NCBI RefSeq assembly: GCF_900107215.1
Contig: NZ_FNPD01000001.1
Span: 62,001-126,000 of the forward strand
DNA: 64,000 nucleotides
Source: Acetomicrobium thermoterrenum DSM 13490
GTDB lineage: Bacteria > Synergistota > Synergistia > Synergistales > Acetomicrobiaceae
Direction: 5' to 3'
Below, one piece after another: positions 1 through 8,876 of this stretch. The notes beneath the pieces were generated by a model that saw only the letters and a list, made by a program, of their open reading frames with translations, was not told where the DNA came from and did no database searches. A program made the position numbers and the translations under genes. Numbering within the stretch: the stretch's first letter is position 1; each line of letters begins with the position of its first letter.

Positions 1-2
1 AG

Positions 3-335
3 GGAAAGGAGATTCATCTTTTGGTTGCCGCATTTGTCGGTGGACTCCTCTGGGATCTGCGGTGGGGAAGCCCTCTAGGCTTTAGCTCCCTTTTCTACGT
101 TTCCGCTATACTGGCAGTCAAGTTGATCTGGGGGGCGATTTCTCAAACAGCGAGAACACGTCTTTCTGCGACGCTTCTCGTTCTTGGTTCCCATATTTGT
201 ATTTCTATAGCGGAAGGATTTATATTCGATGCCCCAATTTTGCATGTAGGCCTTGCTTTTGTGGTAAAGCAAGCTGGCGCTTTTCTTTTTTGTATCCTTA
301 TGAATGCATATATATTTCATCGGGAGATGGACTAA
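3..335 (+). CDS. mreD: Rod shape-determining protein MreD, C-terminal part (5' end outside window)
   Basis: The frame is open from the first bases of the window, so the gene is cut by the left edge. MreD proteins are usually about 160 residues; about 110 are visible. The visible part is very hydrophobic with three or four membrane spans and carries the family-like Gly-Gly-x2-Trp-Asp-Leu then Ser-Pro-Leu-Gly pattern near its start. MreD is an inner-membrane partner of MreC and the RodA-PBP2 elongation machinery. The next gene, a PBP2, starts on the base after its stop codon, which supports translational coupling and the mreD identity. A TTG at 21 could be read as a start but is more likely internal. 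Confidence 0.8.
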   Translation, partial: GKEIHLLVAAFVGGLLWDLRWGSPLGFSSLFYVSAILAVKLIWGAISQTARTRLSATLLVLGSHICISIAEGFIFDAPILHVGLAFVVKQAGAFLFCILMNAYIFHREMD

Positions 336-2069
336 TTGAAACGCCTCGATCTTCCTTTGACGATCGATAAACGCCTTTTGTACTGTATTTATTTTGCATT
401 TGCTATATTGGCTTTTTTGACGATCGCTCTGTTCGTCTTTCAGGTGATGCATGGTGACGATTATGTCAGATTGGCTACGGAAAACAGGCTCAGAGTGATC
501 AGGCTCTCCCCTCAGAGGGGGACTATTTTCGATGCTAACCAAATCCCTCTAGCCGTAAGCATCAGCACTTTTTCCATTCAAGGGTACCCTCTCTCCATGC
601 AGAGCGAGGAAACCATACAACGGATCGCATCCTTCCTTGGAAAGCACGGGATCGTAAAAAGGCCTGAGGATCTCAAAGAAACATTGAAGAGCCAATATAC
701 GGTCCCCTACAGGTCGGTGACATTGGTCAATAACCTTACCCTGGCGCAAATGGCAACGATAGTGGCGGACCCTGAATTTCCCCAGGAGCTGGTGCCCGTC
801 TCTCAGTGGCGTCGCGTATATCCTGCAGGGGAGGTCATGGCTCATGTCGTTGGCTATGTGGGCAGCATTAACAAAGAGGAGCTTAAAAGATACGGCAGCA
901 GAGGCTATCAGGGCGGCGATGAGATAGGCAAATCTGGGGTTGAGGCGAAGTTCGAACACCTTTTACGCGGTAATTTTGGCGGGGAGGCCATAGAGGTGGA
1001 TGCCAGGGGAAGGCTGGTTCGTAAGTTAGATTTCAAACCCTCCGAACCCGGTAAGGATGTTGTTCTTACGCTGGATTTAATTGCCCAGCAAAAGGTCTCT
1101 GAATTGATGAAAGGAAAGAAGGGGGGCGTCATAGTTATGGATGTACAGCGTGGCGATGTAGTGGTGCTTTATTCTTCTCCTTCTTATGATCCCAATCCCT
1201 TGGCATGGGGCTTAAGGGATTTTGAGTGGAGGGCCTTGACCAAAGATCTCTCTTACCCCATGATGAATAGGGTAATAGGAGGCCTTTATTCGCCCGCCTC
1301 GACTTTTAAAATCGTCGCTGCGATTGCCGGGCTGGCAGAAGGCGTCATTACACCGAAAACAACTTTCTATTGCCCCGGCTATTTGGAGGTGGGCAACAGG
1401 AAATTTCGTTGCGTAAGGCCGCATGGCAGGGAAGATATAGTTGGCGCCTTGAGGGATTCCTGTAATGTTTTTTTCTTCCAGCTCGGTTTAAAACTTGGTG
1501 TGGACGTGTTATCCGATTGGGCTTACAGGTTGGGCTTCGGCCGGCCGACGGGTATCTCTCTGCCGGGCGAGGCGACGGGAAATTTGGCGGGTCGTAAGTG
1601 GAAAAAGGACACTTTCGGCGAAAGTTGGTACCTTGGAGATACTGCCAATTACGTAATAGGACAGGGTTTTTTGCTCGTAACCCCAATTCAGCTTGCAAGG
1701 GCCTATGCCGCTGTGGCAAATGGAGGGTTCTTGCCCAGGCCCAGGTTGATCGAAGCAGAAGGCCTAGATGGCGAAGAGATATCGATAGACGATAAGGTTT
1801 TAAGCGTTATAAGAAAAGGCCTGGAAGAGGTGGTCAAATCCGGAACGGGGCGGGCTGCCGGGGCGTATGGTGTCAAAGTCGCTGGCAAAACGGGAACGGC
1901 GCAAACTTCACGAGGTAAAAACGACGCCCTCTTCGTGGGTTATGCTCCTGCGGATTCTCCGAAGTACGTCATTGTGGTTTTATTAGAAGAGGGAGAATCC
2001 GGAGGAAGGGCAGTGGCGCCCCTGGCGGGCGAAATATTGGCCTATTTGCTAAAAGAGAGAGGGGAATAA
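336..2069 (+). CDS. mrdA: Penicillin-binding protein 2 (elongasome transpeptidase)
   Basis: A class B PBP of 577 residues that cross-links peptidoglycan during cell elongation together with RodA. One N-terminal membrane anchor (about residues 14-36) is followed by the PBP dimerisation/pedestal region, with the Arg-Gly-x-Ile-x-Asp motif near residue 60, and then the transpeptidase domain. The three penicillin-binding motifs are visible: STFK at 322-325 (nucleophile Ser322), SCN at 375-377 and KTG at 518-520. The start is TTG directly after the mreD stop. Its position between mreD and the min genes, with rodA six genes on, makes PBP2 far more likely than the division PBP3. Confidence 0.95.
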   Translation: MKRLDLPLTIDKRLLYCIYFAFAILAFLTIALFVFQVMHGDDYVRLATENRLRVIRLSPQRGTIFDANQIPLAVSISTFSIQGYPLSMQSEETIQRIASFLGKHGIVKRPEDLKETLKSQYTVPYRSVTLVNNLTLAQMATIVADPEFPQELVPVSQWRRVYPAGEVMAHVVGYVGSINKEELKRYGSRGYQGGDEIGKSGVEAKFEHLLRGNFGGEAIEVDARGRLVRKLDFKPSEPGKDVVLTLDLIAQQKVSELMKGKKGGVIVMDVQRGDVVVLYSSPSYDPNPLAWGLRDFEWRALTKDLSYPMMNRVIGGLYSPASTFKIVAAIAGLAEGVITPKTTFYCPGYLEVGNRKFRCVRPHGREDIVGALRDSCNVFFFQLGLKLGVDVLSDWAYRLGFGRPTGISLPGEATGNLAGRKWKKDTFGESWYLGDTANYVIGQGFLLVTPIQLARAYAAVANGGFLPRPRLIEAEGLDGEEISIDDKVLSVIRKGLEEVVKSGTGRAAGAYGVKVAGKTGTAQTSRGKNDALFVGYAPADSPKYVIVVLLEEGESGGRAVAPLAGEILAYLLKERGE

Positions 2070-2072
2070 CAT

Positions 2073-2717
2073 ATGGGGTCGCATATCCTCCTAAAGGGCA
2101 CCAGGGAAGGCATACGCTGTATTTTTCCCGAAGATAAAGATATAATTGGCGTTGAGCAGATGTGCGATGAGGTCGTAAGAGAGAGCGGCCATATTTTGCG
2201 AGACGGAACTTTGATCGTAGATTTGCAGGGACGGGAAAGCGACGAAGGCGAAATTGTCGCTATCTTGAAGAACCTCGTGTGGTCCTCCGGTGCAAGGGAA
2301 GTTGTCTGGATGTCCTACAATCCCAACGTAAGAAGGATCTTGAAGTCGGCAGGTTTTTGTATAGAAAATCGTCCAAGTTACGGAAGCGTCGGCGTAAGGG
2401 GTCTTTTTATATTTAAATCTCTGAGATCGGGGCAGAAGGTTGAACACGATAGCGATGTATTCATACTGGGCAACGTAAATGACGGCTCAGAGGTCTGGGC
2501 AGGCGGCAACATTTGGGTTTGGGGAAAACTGCAAGGCCTGGTTCATGCCGGCTGTCACGGGGACGAAGATGCCCATGTACTCGTCAAGGTCTTTGAGTCA
2601 AATCAGGTTAGAATAGGCAAGCTTTATAGCAGTATTGAGAAAGACTGCTCCTATTGGGGTAAACCCGTTTTAGTTTATGTGCAAGAAAATACGATCATTT
2701 TTAAGGAAATTCAATAG
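2073..2717 (+). CDS. minC: Septum site-determining protein MinC
   Basis: Division inhibitor of 214 residues that blocks FtsZ assembly away from midcell when recruited to the membrane by MinD. The C-terminal half carries the diagnostic beta-helix pattern of MinC: an Arg-Ser-Gly-Gln element near residue 117, then Leu-Gly-Asn-Val-Asn, then Gly-Gly-Asn-Ile-x-Val-x-Gly, and an Ala-Gly-x2-Gly-Asp segment. The N-terminal half is diverged, as is usual for the family. It starts 3 bases after mrdA and is followed by minD and minE, so a full Min system is encoded. Confidence 0.93.
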   Translation: MGSHILLKGTREGIRCIFPEDKDIIGVEQMCDEVVRESGHILRDGTLIVDLQGRESDEGEIVAILKNLVWSSGAREVVWMSYNPNVRRILKSAGFCIENRPSYGSVGVRGLFIFKSLRSGQKVEHDSDVFILGNVNDGSEVWAGGNIWVWGKLQGLVHAGCHGDEDAHVLVKVFESNQVRIGKLYSSIEKDCSYWGKPVLVYVQENTIIFKEIQ

Positions 2718-2737
2718 TTTACAGGGAGGCGGGGGCG

Positions 2738-3538
2738 TTGGTCGCTAGGACGATAGTAATAACATCTGGTAAAGGAGGGGTTGGCAAAACCACGACTACG
2801 GCTAATCTGGCCGTAGAGCTTGCAAAGATCGGCAAAAAGGTCGTTGCCATAGACGGAGATATCGGCTTGAGAAATCTGGACGTGGTAATGGGGCTCGAAA
2901 ATAGAATAGTATATACTCTAGTGGATGTCATAGAAGGGGCATGTAGGTTAAATCAAGCCCTTGTCCGAGATAAAAGGATCGAAAATTTGTATATGCTTCC
3001 GGCGGCACAGACGAGAACGAAAGATGCCGTAACTTCAGAACAAATGTGCGAAATTTGCTCGATGTTGTCCGATGAATTCGACTTCATACTCATCGATAGT
3101 CCCGCCGGCATAGAAAGCGGGTTTAGGAACGCCGCAACTCCCGCGCAGGAAGCCCTCATCGTTACCACTCCCGAAGTTTCCGCAGTTAGGGACGCCGATC
3201 GCATCATAGGTCTGTTGGAGTCCATGGAAAAGAGGGGGATCTCTCTGGTGATAAATCGACTCTCCCCAAAAATGGTAAAAAGGGGCGATATGTTGGACAT
3301 ATCGGATGTCGTGGAGATACTGTCGATCAATCTGATCGGCATCGTCCCAGAAGACGAGGCTGTGATAACTTCCACCAACAGGGGAGAGCCTCTGACATTT
3401 CAGGCAGTCGGTCCTGCTGCCAGGGCATTCAGTAATCTGGCGAAACGCATATTGGGCGAAAAGGTTCCCTTCGATGAACTCGAGCATATGAACAACAAGG
3501 GCATATTGGGACGCGTCAAAAAGTTGTTTGGGGTGTAG
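2738..3538 (+). CDS. minD: Septum site-determining ATPase MinD
   Basis: A 266-residue ParA/MinD-type ATPase that binds membrane in its ATP form, recruits MinC, and is released by MinE. The deviant Walker A, Gly-Lys-Gly-Gly-Val-Gly-Lys-Thr-Thr, is at residues 11-19, and the Asp-Ser-Pro-Ala-Gly switch element lies near residue 115. The last 11 residues form a short amphipathic helix with basic and hydrophobic residues, which fits the MinD membrane-targeting sequence. Translation starts at TTG after an AGGGAGGCGGGGG ribosome-binding region. Confidence 0.96.
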   Translation: MVARTIVITSGKGGVGKTTTTANLAVELAKIGKKVVAIDGDIGLRNLDVVMGLENRIVYTLVDVIEGACRLNQALVRDKRIENLYMLPAAQTRTKDAVTSEQMCEICSMLSDEFDFILIDSPAGIESGFRNAATPAQEALIVTTPEVSAVRDADRIIGLLESMEKRGISLVINRLSPKMVKRGDMLDISDVVEILSINLIGIVPEDEAVITSTNRGEPLTFQAVGPAARAFSNLAKRILGEKVPFDELEHMNNKGILGRVKKLFGV

Positions 3539-3574
3539 TTTAAATTTTTTAACATGGATTTGGAGGCATGAGAT

Positions 3575-3850
3575 ATGGCTTTTTTGGATAGATGGTTTGG
3601 CAGAAACAAGACGAAGGATGAGGCAAAGGAACGCCTGCAGCTTGTCTTGATTCACGACAGGACCGATCTGGCCCCGGAACTTCTCGAGCAGCTCAGAACC
3701 GAGCTCATAAAAGTCATATGTAATTACTTGGAAGTAGACGATAAAAAAATTGAACTCGGGCTCGAAAGGGAAGATCGAACCGTAGCGCTCGTGGCTAATA
3801 TACCTGTCAAAAACATCAAAAGATACATTCCTAACGCAAAGAACAAGTAA
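3575..3850 (+). CDS. minE: Cell division topological specificity factor MinE
   Basis: Small protein of 91 residues. The N-terminal part (Phe-Leu-x-Arg-x-Phe, about residues 2-7) fits the MinE membrane-targeting helix; the rest matches the topological specificity domain, with the family-like Ala-Lys-x-Arg-Leu-x-Leu-Val-Leu-x-His-Asp-Arg stretch at residues 18-29. MinE stimulates MinD ATPase activity and drives Min oscillation. It is the third gene of the min run, and rodA follows after 6 bases. Confidence 0.93.
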   Translation: MAFLDRWFGRNKTKDEAKERLQLVLIHDRTDLAPELLEQLRTELIKVICNYLEVDDKKIELGLEREDRTVALVANIPVKNIKRYIPNAKNK

Positions 3851-3856
3851 GGATAA

Positions 3857-4954
3857 ATGGCGGAAAGCAGCAAATTAAAGCAGGTCTTTGCCTCTCTCGA
3901 TCTGCCCCTTATTGCGGCAATTGCAATTTTATATGGTCTAGGGGTTATGACCATATACAGCGCAACTTACGGTCAGGGGCTGGGATATGTCGAAAGGCAG
4001 TTGATTAACGGCATCGTGGCTGCGATGGCAATGGTTGTCTTTTTCTTTATAGGTGTCAGGCGGTTCTTTGAATGGTCCTACCTGTTGTATGGGTTGCTCG
4101 TAATATCCCTGATCGCTCTTTTGTTCTTGGGCGATGCCACGAGAGGTTCCCACAGGTGGATCTATCTTGGAGGATTTGCTTTTCAGCCTTCCGAGATGGG
4201 AAAGCTCATATTATGCTTGGCTTTGGCCCGTTTTTTGGCATTGAAAAAAGACAAGTCCTTCTCGAATTTTTTAAAGGTTCTCGGACTCTCCGCTGCAAGC
4301 GGATTGTTTGTCCTATTGCAGCCCGATCTCGGTTCCTCGATCATATATGTCGTTATTACGATATCCTGCCTTTGGGTGTGGGGTTTGCCGAAGAAGTATT
4401 TCGCTGCCCTCGTTGGATCGTGTCTTGCGTGTATTCCGATTGGATGGCCTTTTTTGAGGGATTACCAGAAGCTTCGTATTTTGACCTTTTTAAACCCCAA
4501 TATCGATCCCTTGGGAGCGGGGTATAACGTGATTCAGTCTCGAATTGCTGTCGGTTCCGGAGGTGTTTTCGGCAAGGGTTTTTTGAAGGGAACTCAAAGC
4601 AAACTGCAGTTTCTTCCCGAACCTCATACTGATTTTATATTCGGTGTTTTCGCCGAGGAATTCGGGTTTATCGGCGCTTTTCTGGTGTTTTGCCTTTATG
4701 CCTTCGTCATTTGGAGAATTCTTCTTGTAGGATTAAAGAGCAAGGATCTGAGGGTTAAGATTTTTGTCGGCGGATTTACGGGGTGGATATTATTTCATGT
4801 ATTCGAAAGCGTGGGCATGAGCATGGGGTTATTACCGGTGACGGGCTTGGCGTTGCCCTTCATGAGTTATGGAGGAAGCTCGATCATTTCTTTAAGCTGC
4901 GGCTTTGGCCTTCTCCTAAGCGCATGCTTGGATTTTCCCAAAAGATACGAATAA
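3857..4954 (+). CDS. rodA: Rod shape-determining SEDS glycosyltransferase RodA
   Basis: A 365-residue polytopic membrane protein of the SEDS family (about ten spans) that polymerises lipid II as partner of PBP2. Family features visible are the Gly-x-Gly-Tyr-Asn-x-Ile-Gln-Ser region near residue 222, the Pro-Glu-Pro-His-Thr-Asp-Phe-Ile-Phe-x-Val segment near 254, and the C-terminal Leu-Pro-Phe-Met-Ser-Tyr-Gly-Gly-Ser motif near 333. RodA is preferred over FtsW because mrdA and mreD lie in the same run and no ftsI or mur genes are nearby. Confidence 0.94.
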   Translation: MAESSKLKQVFASLDLPLIAAIAILYGLGVMTIYSATYGQGLGYVERQLINGIVAAMAMVVFFFIGVRRFFEWSYLLYGLLVISLIALLFLGDATRGSHRWIYLGGFAFQPSEMGKLILCLALARFLALKKDKSFSNFLKVLGLSAASGLFVLLQPDLGSSIIYVVITISCLWVWGLPKKYFAALVGSCLACIPIGWPFLRDYQKLRILTFLNPNIDPLGAGYNVIQSRIAVGSGGVFGKGFLKGTQSKLQFLPEPHTDFIFGVFAEEFGFIGAFLVFCLYAFVIWRILLVGLKSKDLRVKIFVGGFTGWILFHVFESVGMSMGLLPVTGLALPFMSYGGSSIISLSCGFGLLLSACLDFPKRYE

Positions 4955-4978
4955 AAGATAAGTTTGCGAGGAGATCAG

Positions 4979-6778
4979 ATGGAGAATTTGTCTTTGGATT
5001 TGGAGTGGAATAAAGATTGGGATTATCTTACCAAGGTCAAAAGACCCTCCCGATACATTGGAGGAGAGTGGGGTCTTTTGCCCCCGAAAGATGATGAAGA
5101 AAATATCATTTCTCTCTGCCTTGCCTATCCCGATGTGTACGAGGTAGGGATGAGCTACCTAGGATATCAAATTTTGTATTTTTTGGTTAAATCCCTCGAT
5201 TTTGCCGATGTTGACAGGGTTTATGCCCCCTGGCCCGATATGGAGAAAATGCTTGCGAAAGATGGAGTGCCATTGAGGTCTTTGGAGATGAAAAAACCCC
5301 TGAGGAATTTCGACCTATTGGGGTTTACATTACAGTACGAACTTAACGCAACTAACATCCTCACCATGCTTAACTTATCCTCTATTCCCCTTCGATCTGC
5401 CGATCGCGGGGATGAAGACCCCATAGTCATAGCAGGGGGACCCGGAGCCCTTGCGCCAATGCCCTACACCCCCTTTATCGACGTCTTTTGCATGGGTGAC
5501 TGCGAAGAGCTGTTGGTGGATCTTTTATCTATCCTATATGAGCATCGATCTTTTGCCAGAGAGGAAAAGCTTAAATTGCTTTCCAAGATAGATGGGTGTC
5601 ATGTTCCGCTCATGGTAGGGAGATCTGGCAGAGTCAAAAGAAGGATAATATCTTTGAAAGAGGCCTATGCCCCCGAAAGATTCATGGTTCCCTCCGATAA
5701 AATTGTTCATGATCGGGCATCAGTAGAGGTTTTCAGAGGTTGCACCAGGGGGTGCAGATTTTGCCAGGCCGGGATGATATACAGGCCCGTTCGCTACAGA
5801 GATCCGGAAAGGGTTTGCGAGCTGGCGAATAAGATCCTATCTCAAAGCGGTTACGAGGAATTGGGCCTGACATCGCTTTCTACCTGTGATTATCCCTGGC
5901 TTGAGGAGACTATGGATAGATTAGGTCCGCTGCTTTCCGAATACAGGGCTGCTTTAAGCCTTCCCAGCTTGCGGATGGATCCCAAAGCCATTGACGTGGC
6001 TTTGAAGCTTGAAGAGATGAAAAGAAGGGGTCTTACCTTTGCCCCCGAGGCAGGGAGTCAACGTTTGAGAAATGTGATCAACAAGGGAGTGACCGAAAAG
6101 GATATAGAAAACACCTTGAAGGCGGTCTTCGAAGCGGGATGGAGCAAGGTGAAGCTATATTTTATGATGGGCCTGCCAACCGAAACAGAGGAAGACCTCA
6201 GGGGCATAGTTGATATAATAGGAATGGCCCGTTTCCTGGGAAGGTCGTACAATAAAAGGACGTCGGTATCGGCTTCGATTGCCGGTTTTGTGCCGAAGGC
6301 TCACACGCCTTTTCAGTGGGAAGCACAGAACCGGATGGAAGAGTTAATGGATAAGGGGCTTTGGATTAAAAGGCAGTTTCGTCAGAAAAACGTCTCCGTG
6401 AGTTTTCACGAGCCTGCACAAAGTTTTATAGAAGCCGTTATAGCGAAAGGCGATGAAAAGGTGGCCGACGTAATAGAGAGGGCCTGGAAATACGGTGCGC
6501 GGTTTGACGGATGGGGCGATACTTTCGACTTATCTTTTTGGCTAAAGGCGTTCGAGGATTGCGGAGTTGATCCCTACCATAGTACGGCCAGGCAGATTCC
6601 CTACGAAGAAAGGCTCCCCTGGGATCACGTCGATGTAGGCGTAACGAAGGAATTTCTGTGGTCCGAGAGGGGAAAAGCCTTAAAGGGCGAAATAACGGGT
6701 GACTGCAGATGGAGCGGATGCAACGGATGTGGCCTCCGGGATGTTTGTTTCTCAGGTGATGTACGCCATGAGAGTTAG
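4979..6778 (+). CDS. Radical SAM protein of the TIGR03960 type (B12-binding-like N-terminus)
   Basis: About 599 residues. The first 230 residues resemble the Rossmann-like domain that precedes many radical SAM cores. The 4Fe-4S motif CxxxCxxC is Cys255, Cys259, Cys262. The C-terminal tail is Cys-rich (Asp-Cys-Arg then Cys-x2-Cys-Gly and a further Cys, bases 6700-6755), which I recall as a family trait. The reaction is unknown to me. I chose ATG 4979 rather than the upstream TTG at 4964, because the GCGAGGAG ribosome-binding site (4966-4973) would lie inside the longer version. It overlaps the DUF2344 gene by 11 bases; this pair next to ribonuclease G is a recurrent arrangement. Confidence 0.88.
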   Translation: MENLSLDLEWNKDWDYLTKVKRPSRYIGGEWGLLPPKDDEENIISLCLAYPDVYEVGMSYLGYQILYFLVKSLDFADVDRVYAPWPDMEKMLAKDGVPLRSLEMKKPLRNFDLLGFTLQYELNATNILTMLNLSSIPLRSADRGDEDPIVIAGGPGALAPMPYTPFIDVFCMGDCEELLVDLLSILYEHRSFAREEKLKLLSKIDGCHVPLMVGRSGRVKRRIISLKEAYAPERFMVPSDKIVHDRASVEVFRGCTRGCRFCQAGMIYRPVRYRDPERVCELANKILSQSGYEELGLTSLSTCDYPWLEETMDRLGPLLSEYRAALSLPSLRMDPKAIDVALKLEEMKRRGLTFAPEAGSQRLRNVINKGVTEKDIENTLKAVFEAGWSKVKLYFMMGLPTETEEDLRGIVDIIGMARFLGRSYNKRTSVSASIAGFVPKAHTPFQWEAQNRMEELMDKGLWIKRQFRQKNVSVSFHEPAQSFIEAVIAKGDEKVADVIERAWKYGARFDGWGDTFDLSFWLKAFEDCGVDPYHSTARQIPYEERLPWDHVDVGVTKEFLWSERGKALKGEITGDCRWSGCNGCGLRDVCFSGDVRHES

Positions 6779-7352
6779 AATGCTCTACGAAAAAATGGGG
6801 CCCATATGTTTTGTCCCCCATGTCGAAATGCCCACCCTTCTGTCGAGATCCTTAAGGCGGTCAGGAATAAGGCAGATTTTTACGGAAGGCATGTCGCCCC
6901 ATCCTAAGATAAGTTTGGGTCCTCCTTTGCCCGTGGGGGTCTTTTCTCTATGCGAAGTGGCTGATATTTGGGTAGAAAATTGGAGAGCAGAAGATCTCGA
7001 GGCTTTGAATGAAAAACTGCCCCGGGGTTTGATGGCAAAAAAGGCTGTCCCGACAGAGGGCTTGTCTTTGAGCAAATCCTGCGATAAAGCCCAATATCTT
7101 TTGCAATTTAAAAGCAAAGAAAAAGGGAGCGATGCCTGCTTCCTTTTGCAAAACCATGTCCCCGGGGTCGAGATTTTGACGCTTTGCGGAAAAGAAGTAG
7201 AAGCCATAACCGGCAATCCTTATCAAATAAGCCCAACGCTTTTCGTAAAAGCCCTTTCAAAGGGCGGAGTGATCTCCTCCTGGGAGGACATAAGGATAGT
7301 CAGAACAAAACTAGGAAAAAACGAAGAGGGAAAGATACTTCCCCTCTTGTAA
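6768..7352 (+). CDS. DUF2344 / TIGR03936 family protein, partner of the radical SAM protein
   Basis: About 194 residues. The N-terminal pattern Arg-x-Leu-Tyr-x-Lys-x-Gly-Pro followed by a His-x-Glu-x2-x-Leu and a Ser-Leu-Arg-Arg-Ser-Gly-Ile segment matches the DUF2344 start, which often begins near Met-Arg-x-Arg. I therefore place the start at ATG 6768, with an AGGTGA site at 6754-6759; the frame is open up to a GTG at 6699. Some genomes carry this domain fused to the radical SAM protein, so the two probably act together. The biochemical function is not known to me. Confidence 0.82.
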   Translation: MRVRMLYEKMGPICFVPHVEMPTLLSRSLRRSGIRQIFTEGMSPHPKISLGPPLPVGVFSLCEVADIWVENWRAEDLEALNEKLPRGLMAKKAVPTEGLSLSKSCDKAQYLLQFKSKEKGSDACFLLQNHVPGVEILTLCGKEVEAITGNPYQISPTLFVKALSKGGVISSWEDIRIVRTKLGKNEEGKILPLL

Positions 7353-7379
7353 TAAATTGCTGTTTAGGGGGTAACGCTT

Positions 7380-8876
7380 TTGAATGACGACGATAAATGG
7401 ATCATAGCAAATGTCATCGATCCGGAAGAATCTCGCGTTGCCATTTTGGAAGGAGGGCGTCTGGTAGAGCTTTTTGCCGAAAGGATGTGGGAAAGGCAGA
7501 GAGCGGGAGAGATATATAAGGCCAGGATAGATAATATACTTCCAGGGATGAATGCGGCCTTTGTAAATTTAGGTGAAGGGCGAAACGCCTTTTTATATCT
7601 CGACGACGCTAAGAATGCCGAAATAAAGCCAAACGGAGAGATAATCGTTCAGGTTACCAAGGTAGCCAGGAAGGGGAAGGGGCCGCGAGTAACGGCTCGC
7701 ATTTCCTTGCCGGGAAGGTATGTGGTTTTGCTTCCCGGAGCTAGCGACATCGGCGTTTCCAGGCGTATCGACGAATCGGGAGAAAAGGAGCGGTTGAAGG
7801 GCATCGCAAGAGAATTGGTTCCCGATGGTTTTGGCGTCATCGTGCGTACAGTGGCTTCGGGAGTGGATGAAGAGGTCATAAAAGAGGAGATTGGAGAGCT
7901 TTTGGAACTTTGGAAAGATATAAGCGACCTTGCGCTGAAAATGCCATCCCCCTCCCTTCTTTATCGGGATGCCGGCCTGCTGGGAAAAGTTTTGCGCGAT
8001 GAGCTCGACGAAAGGGTCTCTCAAGTGGTTATAGATGATCCTTACGATCACAAGCTCGTACTTGATTACATTTCCAGGCATTCCCACAGGGTACAGCCCG
8101 TTGTGGAACTTTACGCCAGGAACATACCCATATTTGAACATTTCGACATAGAAAAAGATATCAGCGCCGCCCTGGAAAGAAAGCTCTGGCTTTCATCTGG
8201 CGGTTTTTTATACATAGACCAGGTGGAGGCGATGACGGTCATAGATGTCAACACGGGCAAGTATGTCGGAACGGATAATTTAAGACATACCATATTGGAT
8301 ACAAATATGGAGGCGGCAAAGGAGATTGCAAGGCAGCTGAGGCTTCGCTCCATCGGCGGAATAATCATAGTGGACTTCATAGATATGGATTACCAGGAGG
8401 ACAAACAAAAGCTTTTAGACTATCTGGAAGAGCTGTTCAAGGGGGACAGGTATAAATCCAAGGTTTACGGCGTGAGCAAGCTCGGCCTCGTGGAGATTAC
8501 GCGCAAGCGCTCGAGGCCGGACTTGAAGACCTATATGACCAGGCCTTGTCCTTTTTGCGCCAATATGGGTTGGGTGTTAAAGGAAGATGCCGTCGCCATG
8601 GACATAAAGCGTTTCCTGCGGAAGGTGATATTGTCCAGCAAGGTCGAAGCCCTCATATTGGAGGCACACTCTGCCATAGCCGAATACATAGGAAATCACT
8701 TCCTCTCCCAATGGGCTCAGGAATTTGAAAAGGCCCTGTTCGTCCTTCAGTCGAAGGAGCTGGCGTGGGATAAGTATCGCCTTATCTTCCAAGGTCCTCT
8801 GGACCAAGCTCTTTATAAGATCAAATTGTTGGAAGAGGATGGAGATCTCGTTGTACATAGAGCGGGTCGCTCTTAA
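7380..8876 (+). CDS. rng: Ribonuclease G / E family endoribonuclease
   Basis: A 498-residue single-strand-specific endoribonuclease of the Rne/Rng family. An S1-like RNA-binding region at about residues 35-125 (Gly-x-Ile-Tyr-Lys-Ala-Arg) is followed by the RNase H-like catalytic part. The metal-binding acidic residues are Asp289 (in Val-Ile-Asp-Val-Asn-Thr-Gly) and Asp332 (in Val-Asp-Phe-Ile-Asp-Met). The zinc-link pair is Cys390 and Cys393. There is no long RNase E scaffold tail, so RNase G-like length is the better description. It starts at TTG after a GGGGG-containing site and its 3' end overlaps the start of smc. Confidence 0.93.
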   Translation: MNDDDKWIIANVIDPEESRVAILEGGRLVELFAERMWERQRAGEIYKARIDNILPGMNAAFVNLGEGRNAFLYLDDAKNAEIKPNGEIIVQVTKVARKGKGPRVTARISLPGRYVVLLPGASDIGVSRRIDESGEKERLKGIARELVPDGFGVIVRTVASGVDEEVIKEEIGELLELWKDISDLALKMPSPSLLYRDAGLLGKVLRDELDERVSQVVIDDPYDHKLVLDYISRHSHRVQPVVELYARNIPIFEHFDIEKDISAALERKLWLSSGGFLYIDQVEAMTVIDVNTGKYVGTDNLRHTILDTNMEAAKEIARQLRLRSIGGIIIVDFIDMDYQEDKQKLLDYLEELFKGDRYKSKVYGVSKLGLVEITRKRSRPDLKTYMTRPCPFCANMGWVLKEDAVAMDIKRFLRKVILSSKVEALILEAHSAIAEYIGNHFLSQWAQEFEKALFVLQSKELAWDKYRLIFQGPLDQALYKIKLLEEDGDLVVHRAGRS

